Below, piece by piece: positions 20,230 to 30,224 of a stretch of DNA of 43,195 bases (position 1 is its first letter; every line of letters begins with the position of its first letter). The notes under the pieces are model-generated. The model was not told the origin of the DNA, did no database searches, and was given only the letters and a program-made list of their open reading frames with translations. Both the position numbers and the translations under genes were made by a program. The stretch comes from Trebouxia sp. TZW2008 (Eukaryota > Chlorophyta > Trebouxiophyceae > Trebouxiales > Trebouxiaceae), in assembly GCA_002118135.1 (NCBI GenBank), contig BDIU01000380.1:5710-48904 (forward strand), given 5' to 3'.

Positions 20230-21510
20230 ACTGATGTCTCCATTGAATGCTGTAATGCTGACTACGGCTAGACACGAACAATGACTAAGACACTGTCAGC
20301 CTGACATGTGCTCTCAGCTTCAATATGGTGTACAGCCCAGAAAACCATTTCTGCGGACTGTGTCAAGCGACAGTCTGCAGAGATGAGCGCACAGCTGAGC
20401 ATCCTCAACGCTATCGTTCCCTAAACCCTAAGCCCAGAAGATCATTTCTGCGGACTGTGTCAAGCGATAATCTGCAGAGCTGAGCTCACAACTTAACCAA
20501 ACTAAACATTAATGTCCCTAATGAATGCTGTATTGCTGACTATGGCTGGAAAAAAAAATGACTCACACACTGTCAGCTTCAACATGGTGTACAGCCCAGA
20601 AGATCATTTCTGTGGACTGTGTCAAGCCATAGTCTGCAGAGATGAGCTCACAGCTTCACCAAATTAGAGATTGATGTCTCCATTGAATGCTGTAGTGCTG
20701 AGTGCGGCTAGACAAGCACAATGACTAACACACTCTCAGCTTGACATGTGCTTTCAGCGTCAATGGTGCACAGTCCAGAAGATCATTTCTGCGGTCTGCG
20801 GACTGTGTCAAGCCATAGTCTGCAGAGATGAGCTCACAGCTGAGCATACTCAACCCTACTGTCCCCAATGAATGCTGTAGTGCTGACTACGGCTGACAGA
20901 AATAATGACTGAGACACGGTCAGTGTGACAAGCGCTCTCAGCTTCAACATGGTGCACAGCCCAGAAGATGATTTCTGCGGATTATGTGCTCTCAGCTTCA
21001 ACATGGTGCACAGCCCACAAGATCATTTTTGCAGACTGTGTCAACCGACAATCTGCAGATATGAGCTCACAGGTGTACTCCACACTACTGTCCCTAATGA
21101 ATGCTGTAAGGCTGACTACTAGGGCTCAACAGAAGCAATGACTCAGAGACTGTCAGTTTGACATGATGTGCAGCCCAGAGGCTCACTTGTGCGGAGTATG
21201 ACAAGCAACAGTCTGCAGAAATGAGCCTACACTCTTGATTCTAGAACTGGATCTACAGCCCAGAAGATCATTTCTGCGGACTGTGTCAAGCAACAGTCCT
21301 GGGATGAGCTCACAGCTGCAGCGTACTCAATGCCAATGTCCCCAATGAATGCTGTAGTGCTGACTACCGCTAAGCAGAAACAATCTGACTGATAAACTGT
21401 CATGTTCACACGTGCTCACAGCTTGATGTCAATGTATAGTCCAGAAAGACTTACTTGTGTGGACTGTGACAAGCAACAGCCTGCAGAAATGAGCTGACAG
21501 CTGATTTGAC
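20230..21510 (+). repeat. Satellite family B array
   Basis: At least six degenerate units contain 'gaatgctgtagtgctgact', 'cagcttcaacatggtg' and 'ctgcggactgtgtcaagc'. The marker 'gaatgctgta' recurs at about 20245, 20523, 20685, 20869, 21099 and 21346, a spacing of roughly 160-280 bp. One unit contains CCCTAAACCCTAA at 20420. Short open frames here are repeat translations. Confidence 0.85.
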
Positions 21511-21511
21511 A

Positions 21512-21873
21512 AGTACTGAGCCTTCATATTGCTCATCAGTCCGCCCATTCAGAATGAGCAGATTTGCTTCTTGGCAAAGCTCGAGGAGCTCTTAACCCCA
21601 TGTCTGCCTGTTGAGCATGTCATAGCTCTGTGGCCGCTGGATGCAACGTGGCAGCTCATCTAGAGCTCCCAAATCACACCCAGCGTTACCACCTGCAACA
21701 CCCACAAAGTCACCAAAATCTGCTAGTCTGACATCGTCTGTTTCTCCTGCAGTTCTGGCATTCGTATTCCCTCAAATCAGAATATGCGCGTCCTGAATTT
21801 GATACTTTGGGACATCCTCCTGCAAGCACTTATATGGGCCTGACTGCACAAACACTGACTGCTTGATAGGCAT
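21512..21873 (-). pseudogene. Non-LTR (LINE-type) retrotransposon endonuclease remnant
   Basis: One minus-strand frame gives HILI-stop-GNTNARTAGETDD, later LPRCIQRPQSYDMLNRQTWG-stop, then ELLELCQEANLLILNGRTD. This matches the order of the endonuclease domain of LINE elements: a GDFNART-like metal/catalytic motif, then a D...N..G..LL.LC block ending in LILNGR. Two in-frame stops show that it is dead. No reverse transcriptase part is seen nearby. It adjoins the family B array. Confidence 0.55.
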
Positions 21874-22094
21874 GTTAAAAGCATAAAAGAGACCTCAGGG
21901 CAAGCATGCACGGCATGCTTCAGCTTTGGCCAGAGATAACCAGCGTCCTCAGCTGATTTGACAAACTTAACTCAACCCTGCGAACGGTCAGACTTTCAGC
22001 TTGCCACTTTGCTAGCACATATTTCTACGTCCATTCATGCATGTTCCAACAAGCGTCATAAAAGTGATTAATGTAGACTGCATGGGACGGTCAA

Positions 22095-22402
22095 TCACGG
22101 CATCCACTGTTCATTTAGATAGGTCTCAAAGGCTTGTTTGGCTCGCAGGCAAAGGTCACTCATTACATGGCTTGGATCCATTGGCACAAGTTCCCAGCCT
22201 TGTCCTCGGCATCCGTTGCACCTAAATGGCTCAACTATCAAGCATGCATCACCAGGCTGGCATGTCTCATCACCTGCTTTTTTGTGTCCCACTCATGTCT
22301 GTTTATGACCACCGCAGCTTGGAATCCAAAGTGTGCATATGCAATCAAAATAATGTTGTCCTTCACCACATCAGCAGCCTTAAAATAAGCTGAAGGACTC
22401 AT
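22095..22402 (-). pseudogene. Unknown ~100-residue protein with homopolymer frameshift
   Basis: An ATG at 22402 starts MSPSAYFKAADVVKDNIILI and runs about 40 codons in convincing protein text (HFGFQAAVVINRHEWDTKK). The frame then switches near the T-run at 22278-22283. The text continues in the next frame as AGDETCQPGDACLIVEPFRC to a stop at 22095. One base more in the run would join the two parts. It may be a pseudogene or a sequencing error. No family is recognised; a CNGC in the second half could bind metal. Confidence 0.4.
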
Positions 22403-22659
22403 ACGCACCTTATAGACATGTAATATTTATTATCTTGTGAATGCAACCAGGCATGCTTGTCATGAACGCAATACCATGCAGCTTCACTGCAACTTGAATG
22501 CACGCTATTCGGGCCAGAAACTTCGAGCTGTCATTGCACATGTAGCGTTGGGTTGTGGTGTGTTTTAGCTAGCGATAGAGCCTGGAGTGCAGCAGATGCC
22601 TTTGTCACCAGTTCAGACTGTTCACTGAGGTCAACATGGATCCTCTTGTGCACTTTGCT

Positions 22660-22990
22660 CCAGCTCTACAGCGCTTATATGTGCATAACACCAATGCAAG
22701 CACAAGTGTGTATGCTCAGAACATGATCAGTTGATGGTGAAATTTGATGCGAATCCCAGCTCATCAAGCATTGGATCGTTTGGTTCGACACACAAGGCTT
22801 GTGACGGACGTGGACTGGAGCAAACAGATGTGCAGACATCCGTGCAAGCACAACTGGGTGACACTTGCTTCGCATGGTGGTTGTTGACCTAGACAGATGT
22901 TCATAGGCGGCCATCAGTTGATGAGTACTATGCTGCGCATCCCAGCTCGGCGTCGTTCTGATTTGGTCCCAAACCGATAGTTTGGCTTCG
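22660..22990 (+). repeat. Head-type repeat
   Basis: It shares 'accaatgcaagcacaa', 'gatgtgcagacatc', 'gggtgacacttgct' and 'atcagttgatg' with the 26.2-27.1 kb satellite and with the heads of E1 and E2. Confidence 0.6.
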
Positions 22991-23187
22991 GTCTGATTTG
23001 GGGGGTGGGCTGAAGCACATTTGTTTCAAAAGCGTTTCAACTTCTCAAACGATTTTGGTCAACGCAAACGGTATTTGTGGTCAACGCTCAAATCGATGTC
23101 GGGAGGAGATGAAACGAGGTCTTGACGTCTTGTCGTGCATCTGATTTCACACACATGTTGACAAGTGCAACACACGTGCAACACATA

Positions 23188-23945
23188 CAAATGTCACTTA
23201 GCCACAAGTCATGCTGAGACACGGCATATATCAGCTTGCCTCAGCTGTGACATTTTAGCTCAGCTCAGCTGCTATAAATCAGCTCTGCTCAGCTGCATTT
23301 TGTAATCTCAGCTGCAATAAGTTGGCTCATGTACAGTTTGTCAGCTCAGCTGCAAACTGTCAGCTCAGCTGCACCCTGAGAGTTCAGATAAATTTGTCAT
23401 ATCGGCTCAACATGTTGCATGAGCTGTCAGCTTTCTGCTCATGTGTGACTTGACTGCCCATCTGCACTTTGTAAGCGCTACTGTATTTTATCAGCTTGAC
23501 AGTGCTTTGAAAGATCGATTGCAGGCTGTCAGCTTGCCTGTGATGTCAGCTCAGGCGCATTTGGTCAGCTCAGCTGCCATTTGTTCACTTTCTTGTCCGC
23601 TCGACTGTCAGCTCAGGTAACTGTAGCACAGATGTAAATTGTCATCTAATCTCCTTCTGTCGTCTCCTCTCCAAGTTGTCATCTGAGCTGCAGTTTGTCT
23701 GCTCAGCTGCAACCTGCAGCTCAGGCCTGACTCCCCATATCAGCTATAACTTTCTTTGTTCATCTGCCAGGACAAACATTGCAATGGTGTGTACATTTTG
23801 TGACCAAAGCTGATACAGCATTCAAATGAGCATAACAACACAGCAAGCACAAAAGCGGACTCCATCACTTGATGATGCAGTATGCTGCAGATAGCTTATC
23901 AATCAGTACTACAGTTTGCTAGAGACACAATCTTGTGAGTGATGG
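23188..23945 (+). repeat. Composite repeat E2
   Basis: A direct copy of E1 with the same minisatellite order and the same head. The two copies are 3.8 kb apart. They flank the family B array, the LINE remnant and the 22.1-22.4 kb fragment. Confidence 0.8.
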
Positions 23946-24374
23946 ACTTGATACAAGTTCAGCGTTCACATGCGCAACATGCAAGCATAAATGGGTGCAT
24001 GATGTATGCACTCTCGCTGCATGTGGGAGCTGTTGATCTAGTCAAAACATATCATGGACTGATGTTGCATGCATTTTTGTAAAAGCTTGTAGGCGAGCTT
24101 ATGACGAGATTTTACTTCCCTAGATGTTAAATGATTTGATTTGTGGTCATCGGTTCGAATTCAGGAGCAAGTCTCACTTGCATAATTCTGCAACCCACAT
24201 CGACAGACACATTAAAGACAAATGAAGCATGTATACAGACAGCCTCTTTGATTGAAGCCTGGCTCCCGTTTTTGCAATACCTCCTCAGCACAAGTCAAAT
24301 CATGCTGAGTTTTCAAACGAGGAACTCCAAATTCAGTCACACCAATCCATGTCATATACCACAAACCGAAATTC
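23946..24374. other. Spacer, nothing recognised
   Basis: Low-complexity unique sequence with no gene and no strong repeat. Confidence 0.35.
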
Positions 24375-24770
24375 AGTCAGCTCAGCTGCACCCTACTAGT
24401 TTCAATAAGATTGTCACATTAGCTCGACATGTTGCTTGAGCTTTGCCGGGATTTGCCCGGCTGCACCCTGTCAGTTGCAGTGTGTTTCATCAGCTCGACA
24501 GTGCTTGATGAGATAGCTTGCAGTGTGTCAGCTTGGCTGTGATGTCAGCTCAGGCGCAATTTGTCAGCTCAGCTGCCACTTGCTTACTGATTTGTCAGCT
24601 TAATTGTCACCTCAGCTGATTGTAGCTCAGGTGTAACCTGTCATCTAAGCTGCTCCTGTCATCTCCTCTCCAACTCGTCATCTCAGCTGCAACTGAACTT
24701 GTCTGCTCAGCTGCATCCTCTAGCTCAGGTGTGATTCCTCATATCAGCTACAACCTTCTTTGCCAGGAAA
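24375..24770 (+). repeat. Composite repeat E3 (partial)
   Basis: Collinear with the middle of E1 and E2 ('gacatgttgcttgagct', 'gtgtcagcttgg', 'gtcatctcctctccaa', 'atcagctacaacc'). It lacks the head and ends about 30 bp before the stop of the BAH-PHD gene. Confidence 0.75.
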
Positions 24771-24798
24771 AGGGGCCATTTGCAGGCTTATCAATTGA

Positions 24799-25827
24799 CT
24801 AGGCACTTTGCCAATGCTGGTGGGCAGCATCGTCACGGTGAATGCACCCTTGCAACAACCCTGCGGTGCCCAACACACTGCATGCCGGCCTTGGACATCT
24901 GCGGCCTATAGGGCTGCGCTCAGTGAACTCTGAAACTGGTATTTGTAGACACTCTGGGTGAAATAGCTTATCACATTTTGAGCATTTAAGCATAAATTTG
25001 TTTGGGTTGTATGGATGTCCACAGCCCACTTTCATTTGCTTTTCCCGCACGCAAACCTTGGTCACATCTGTTGGAATGACCTTTGCTGATACGCTCCCAT
25101 CAGCACGTTTGTAAAAGTTGCAGCGGTATCTCGTATACCAGGTGTCGTCCTCCTCATGTGTACCCCGCAACACATCATTGTAGTCAGCAACATCATACTT
25201 GACATCACACTTGCCATTTAGACTTCTGTTTGGCACAATGTCGTAATGGTTGGATTGGAACAATTCTTTTTCACCATAGTAGTCTTGCATCGGAATTTCA
25301 TTGCCTGGGCTGTAAAACCATTGCACTTTGACTACCTGATGCCCGTTTTGCAAACCGAACTGCTTCACACAACCAACACTTGTGGTCTGATGGTTGTTCT
25401 CACCTTTGCAACTTACGTAAACATGGTCTCCTATCCTGTAAGCTGTTTTTACATGTGTGATAGGATGCATGACTTCGATTGACTGCTGAGACCCTGGCAC
25501 AAAGTCCATACTTGTTGCCGGAGGAGGCTTAGTGCTACGATTTTGCTGTGATAGAAAGCCGCCCACACGGCCGCCCATCTGTTCTAACAGCTTCAATGCC
25601 CTATGGACCTTGGTCTCTTGGCATCCATGCCTGCTGCCAGCAGGATTCAGACAATGTTTGCGCCCTCTGCTTGCACTCCTTGCCTGTGAAGTGCTTGTGC
25701 CTGATGTACTTTGTGAGGTAAGATCTTGCACAGCCCTAACTAGCTGTTTCAATTTCTTGACCTCCACCATCATGCACCTTGGCTTGCGGGCAACTTTGGA
25801 AACCTGGCTGCGTTGTGATTTGCCCAT
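24799..25827 (-). CDS. BAH-PHD chromatin reader (EBS/SHL-like)
   Basis: This intact 342-residue frame has no intron. Residues 1-125 are basic and Ser-rich, possibly disordered (SQARSASRGRK). A BAH domain spans about 129-245, with YRIGDHVYV, VVKVQWFYSPGNEIP, GEKELFQSNHYDIVPNRSL, NGKCDV and YRCNFYK. A PHD-type zinc finger spans about 266-316, with GCGHPYNPNKFMLKCSKCDK, LFHPEC and CPRPAC. The order and several phrases follow plant EBS and SHL, which read methylated histone H3. Differences: the first Cys of the usual CxC pair is Val, leaving C269 alone unless distant C259 replaces it; and the N-terminal extension is absent from EBS. It probably acts in the nucleus. The stop is immediately followed by repeat E3. 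It may be a captured host gene. Confidence 0.8.
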   Translation of the reverse strand: MGKSQRSQVSKVARKPRCMMVEVKKLKQLVRAVQDLTSQSTSGTSTSQARSASRGRKHCLNPAGSRHGCQETKVHRALKLLEQMGGRVGGFLSQQNRSTKPPPATSMDFVPGSQQSIEVMHPITHVKTAYRIGDHVYVSCKGENNHQTTSVGCVKQFGLQNGHQVVKVQWFYSPGNEIPMQDYYGEKELFQSNHYDIVPNRSLNGKCDVKYDVADYNDVLRGTHEEDDTWYTRYRCNFYKRADGSVSAKVIPTDVTKVCVREKQMKVGCGHPYNPNKFMLKCSKCDKLFHPECLQIPVSEFTERSPIGRRCPRPACSVLGTAGLLQGCIHRDDAAHQHWQSA

Positions 25828-26189
25828 GACATGAGAAATTGCAGAACAGATTTGCTTTGTGGCCGCAATACACAGCTGATGTTGCTTCTGTCACACCAAA
25901 GTCATTTCAAAGCCACTGTTGTCTTGCAAGTTTCAGCATGTCAATTTTGCAGATAGACTGCATGACAGCACCTAAGATATTCTAAGTCTGCACTGAAGCT
26001 AAATTAGGCTAACCTTAGCTATGCAGCTGTTAATGGCAAAGTAGCTCCAGTGTTTCTCCAAAATAAGTTGCACGTCCTTGTTTGCGCTCCTGGTCAATTC
26101 TTCTTGAATCTGAGCGGACATCTTGCCATCCATAACCTGCACGGAAGCAAACCAAGCCAACACAAGAGTCTGACCTCTGCTGCCCAGCC
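25828..26189. other. Upstream region of the BAH-PHD gene
   Basis: No gene and no clear promoter element is seen. Confidence 0.35.
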
Positions 26190-27130
26190 CAGCCCTCAAT
26201 CACTGCTGAATCTGATAATACAGATAGACCTTGTGACTGATGTGCACTGCAACCACAGCAGATGAGCCCAATTAAAGTCTAGCGCTCAGATGTGCAGAAC
26301 ATCATTGCAAGCACAAGTGGGTGATACTTGCTGTGTATGGTGGCCGCTGACTCAGACATTTTGCTCATGAAACATCATGAGCTGATGATGAAATCTGCTG
26401 CCCAGCCCAGCTCATCAATCATTGCTGGATCTGATAATACAGATAGGCCTTGTGACTGATGTGCACTGCAACCACAGCAGATGCGCCCAATTAAAGTATA
26501 GCGCTCAGATGTACAAAACATCAATGCAAGCACAAGTGGGTGACACTTGCTGCGTTTGGGGCTGATGATTGTGACAACATGGTCACATGCGTTGATCATG
26601 AATATGCTGCGCATAATCAATCAACGCTGCATGTTATGATACATACCTTGTGACTGTTGTGCATTGGAACAACAGCAGCACATGTGCCCACTTCCACTAC
26701 AGTGCTTAGACGTGCATTACACCAGTGCAAGCACAACTGAGTATGCTGATCAGATATCATCACTTGATGGTGAGAATTGCAGATTCAAGCTCAGCAACCA
26801 CTGCTTCATCTGACTCGACACACAAGCCTTATGACCGATGTGGCCTGAAAGTAAGTACAACGCTCAGATGTGCAGAACATCAATGCAAGCACAACTAGGT
26901 GACACTTGCTGCGTGTGGGGCTGATGACTGAGAGATTCTGCTCACAAAACATCATCAGCTGACGATGCAATACACTGCGCAACCCAGCTCCATGTGACTG
27001 ATGTGCACTGGGACCTCAGCAGCATATGTGCCCAGTTACTCCAGCGCGCAGATCTGCATAAGACCAATGCAAGCACAATTGAGTATGCTCATCAAAGGTC
27101 ATCAGTTGAAATATCATGCAAATGCCAGCG
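26190..27130 (+). repeat. ~220 bp satellite array (head-type units)
   Basis: At least four units contain 'ccttgtgactgatgtgcact', 'cagcgctcagatgtgcagaa'-like text and 'aatgcaagcacaa...gtgacacttgct'. The first two units begin at 26221 and 26440 and are nearly identical over 70 bp. Later units are more diverged and vary in length. Confidence 0.85.
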
Positions 27131-27589
27131 CACCAAACACAAAAAACGTCGGCAGTCTCTGCACTGTATGTCAGTTTTCCGTCATTGAGAATCCGTTTTC
27201 TTTGCCATGTTTCGGTTGTGATGTTTAGCAATTTTCCACCGAGGCTTTGTCAGTCAGCATGATTTGGAAAGGAGGATAACTTGCATATCATTTGTGCATG
27301 TATCAACTATATGCCTGATCAAGGGCTGGCAAGGGCTCGTATGTCATGCAACATATCCACTGTCCCCTGTTGGCATGAATGCTGTGTATATGCGACACAT
27401 TATGCACATGCTGGCCTTGCATGTGAAGCACACTTCATAGACTTTCTCATCCGATTTGCTGGCATACTTGAGAGCCAGCCGTTAAGCGACTGTCTATCCA
27501 GGATCTGTTGGTCACCTTATTCTGAAAATTGACTACTTTGGATGTTCATTGGGTGCTTGTACTTTGTATATAGGCTGCAGTTCATATAT
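27131..27589. other. Spacer, nothing recognised
   Basis: An 83-codon plus frame (27281-27532) has no recognisable motif. Confidence 0.35.
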
Positions 27590-28160
27590 TAGGATGCAGC
27601 TGAGCAAACAAACTGCAGCTGACATGGCGGGTCGGAGAGGAGATGACAGAAGGAGCAGAGGAACGAGCTAAAAGATAGAAAGATCTGAGCTACAGTCGAG
27701 CTGACTAATTGAATTGACCCAACAATGAAAGCAACAAGTTGTATCTGAGCTGACATATGACAGCTGAGCTGACATATCACATATTACTGCAACATATTGC
27801 AACCCAACTTACTGATCACTCTCTCAAGCTGATACATTCCGGTTAAGTTGATAGAAAGCAGCCATGCAGATGAACTATAAATGGGGAGACAGACGACAGC
27901 TCAAGCAACATGTCGAGCTGAGCTGAAAGGTTGCGATTGAGCTAAGGGGTTGCAGCTGAGCATTGCAGCTGAGCTTGGGAGTCACAGAGGAGCTGACAAT
28001 CTGCCATATGCCGAGCTAGCACACTGCAGCCGAGCTGACCAAATGCAGCCGAGCTGACCAAATGCAGCCGAGCTGACCAAATGCAGCCGAGCTGACCAAA
28101 TGCAGCCGAGCTGACATTGTGCGGTTGACAAATGACAGCGGAGCTGACATGACCGCTTCC
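27590..28160 (-). repeat. Minisatellite block, minus orientation
   Basis: CAGCTGAGCTGACA-type units. At 28025-28119 five consecutive 19 bp units (TGCAGCCGAGCTGACCAAA) are identical except for the 3' end of the last. This is the most homogeneous stretch of the family in the window and fixes the repeat length at 19 bp. Confidence 0.9.
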
Positions 28161-28659
28161 TGTACCAGTTCAAGATTTGTACACTAAAGATGACAGTGGA
28201 ACTTCTGGCAATGACATGTCACGTACACTGAAATTGAAGACACACGCACAGAGACCTGGTTGTTGAATTGTTTGGAATTCAAAACAGATTGTCAAAGTGA
28301 TTTGGTACAAGTTGCAAGTTCAGTATTGTCACAAACTGCAATGCGGGGAAGTTGAGAGGGAGACATCTATATTGATGCAGTGCAGAGTAAGTGACTGCAA
28401 ACGGGTCCCTATGGTGTGCTGACACAAATTGCCATGTTGTACAGTGCATCCATCACCAATACTTTTGCACTGCTGGCCAGAACTAGCCATCAGTAGTACT
28501 ACAACCTCATTTGGCAGCAAACTACATCAGCATCCCATGCTCTGTCTGCCTCGCTTTCCCACAGTCACTACTGTTACGATTGTGAAGGATCTGGAGTCAG
28601 CTGGGATGTGCAGCATATTGCATCATCAACTGATGAGGTTTTATGAACATGTTTCTTCA

Positions 28660-28911
28660 GTCAGCAGTCACCATATGCAGCCAGATGTGCTCACAAGGAT
28701 TTCAGCACATCCCAGTGTTGTGCCGTGCTGTGATTGCAAGTTCAAGGTAAATAGCACATGGAAGCTAAAACAGGGATGCAGTGACGCTTTGGGTTGCCCA
28801 GCCTAGGCTGTCATTGCTGAGGACTTGTTGAGAGACATGACTCGGCTTGATGGAAACAGTGCCTTGCAAACTTCCATTGCGAAATACCAAAAGCTTGGCC
28901 AATTTTGGAAA
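28660..28911 (+). pseudogene. Two exon-like segments of an unknown gene
   Basis: A frame ending in VVPCCDCKFK at 28746 is followed by a good 60-base GT-AG interval (28747-28806). Then comes 28807-28911, exactly 35 codons (AVIAEDLLRDMTRLDGNSAL...KLGQFWK), ending at a GTAAGT donor. Beyond this lies repeat R, so no further exon is seen. It may be a captured or truncated gene. The left boundary is arbitrary. Confidence 0.35.
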
Positions 28912-28949
28912 GTAAGTTGTGAACACCCATGACCCCGGTTCACAAAACA

Positions 28950-29110
28950 GCATTTTCATAACACAGCGTCCTGACCTAGTAGGTCTATGACTAGAAGTAT
29001 GTCAAGCAATCTCGAGACAGCTTTCATGAGCCAAAATGCTTGCAAGCACTCAGATGTGCTTGCATTGGTTTTATGCACATCTGAGCTGCACTAGAGCTGG
29101 GCTCGTATAC
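28950..29110 (+). repeat. Repeat R copy 3
   Basis: It aligns with 18650-18790: 'cattttcataa(c/g)acag', 'ctagtaggtctat', 'tgagccaaaatgcttgcaag' and 'cactcagatgtgc'. The zinc-finger gene start is not present here. Confidence 0.8.
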
Positions 29111-29197
29111 TGTGGTTCACTGCTTCCGATGGACACCATTGTTCTATACATGTGTGTGGACCCACCAGATGGGGAACACCAAATGTGATACAAATGT

Positions 29198-29219
29198 TTC
29201 AATATTTATAAATATTGAA
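29198..29219. repeat. Perfect 22 bp AT-rich palindrome
   Basis: Its core is CAATATTTATAAATATTG, extended by TT and AA. It sits just downstream of repeat R copy 3. Similar AATATT-rich segments follow copies 1 and 2. Confidence 0.9.
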
Positions 29220-29370
29220 TCTTTCCAGAATTTCCAAAGTTTTTCAATCCCTAAGCAACTTTGAAAACCTCAGCAACATATTTTAAACAATCAGAATTTT
29301 CAAATATTAAACTTAAATAGTTGTGTATTCTCAGATCCAATGACCTGATCACACTATTAGCTTGGTGTGA

Positions 29371-29721
29371 CTACAATGCCTTATCGGGTTTGAGCAGCGG
29401 CAAACATTGTTAAATCACCCATTCTAATCTTAGTCTAATCTTATTCAAAAGCACAGAGACACCCTGCGGAAGTCGCTCAATGGTAGAGTATTGTGTTGTT
29501 TTATTCAAAAGCACAGAGACACCCTGCGGAAGTTGCTCAATGGTAGAGTATTGTGTTCAAAGGTTGAGGGTTCAAACCCCGTTTTCCGCTCCTTTTCTCT
29601 CTCGTGTCTCAAGCCAACCATACAAGATTAAAGAGCACAAATTCTTTCTACATCTCTTCCTTAGGTGAGCGCTCAATCTCTCTTGGTTTAACTACAGTGC
29701 CTTATCGGGGTAAAGCAGCGA
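29371..29721 (+). mobile_element. SINE-like insert flanked by ~30 bp direct repeats
   Basis: A direct repeat, 'ctacaatgccttatcggg' at 29371 and 'ctacagtgccttatcggg' at 29692, flanks a tRNA-like module. Inside, a 60 bp segment ('ttattcaaaagcacagagac...gctcaatggtagagtattgt') is duplicated in tandem at 29441 and 29501 with one difference in its first 56 bases (C/T in the A-box region). This layout fits a tRNA-derived SINE with a duplicated head. The long flanking repeats exceed usual target-site duplications, so they may be part of the element. Confidence 0.55.
29526..29590 (+). tRNA. tRNA-like pseudogene with A and B boxes
   Basis: GCGGAAG pairs with TTTCCGC to close a 7 bp acceptor stem. A D-arm GCTC..GAGT follows, with an A-box-like TTGCTCAATGG, and a T-arm holds a perfect B box, GGTTCAAACCC. 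The anticodon-variable region is only about 16 bases, roughly 7 too few for a proper anticodon arm plus variable loop. It cannot be a working tRNA. The first tandem copy (from 29466) has only the A-box half. Confidence 0.55.
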
Positions 29722-30224
29722 CAAAGAAAGAACTGTGGTAAAGATCACGCCTTGGCTAGATACGCTTTGTGTAGATATGCATGACATGTCCAAACAGCAT
29801 TATATGAATTGTCATGTCCTGACTGTTGTTATCAGTCATGACCTGCAAGTATTGTTCAACACAACCATAAGTCATAGCAGCTCACTGTTGTGCCGCTTGC
29901 CTTCACGGACACAAGGTGTGCATGCCAATGGCAAGGATGGAAAGACACAAAAGCTTAGGTTTGTTTGAACACATGTATTCTGGGCAAGCGCAACAGCAGG
30001 ATTTATTGTCTTCTTTGAACCAGAGTGTGGCAACAGTAGCTGCAACTGATTGACATACTGTCTCATCCTTGTTAGGCATCTATCCGACTGGTGTCATCAC
30101 CAGTTCCCTAATGGAATCACGCCTTACTTTATGGGGGCAAAGCTGCCTGTTGAGTGACCCTGGCGCACTATGGCCAAGGGCAACTCTGTCGGTAGACCTA
30201 GCTCAGCTGTGCCGTTGACTTAAA
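29722..30224. other. Spacer, nothing recognised
   Basis: A plus-strand stretch near 30077-30150 (RHLSDWCHHQFPNGITPYF) reads like protein but cannot be extended or identified. Confidence 0.3.

Noticed and set aside
20418..20434. Interstitial telomere tract
   Set aside because: Only about two CCCTAAA units within a satellite whose other copies read 'tgtccctaatgaatg'. Chance variation is the simpler explanation.
28429..28806. 125-codon plus-strand open frame as one gene
   Set aside because: It crosses a repeat head and reads through a better GT-AG intron at 28747. Only its last part may be an exon.
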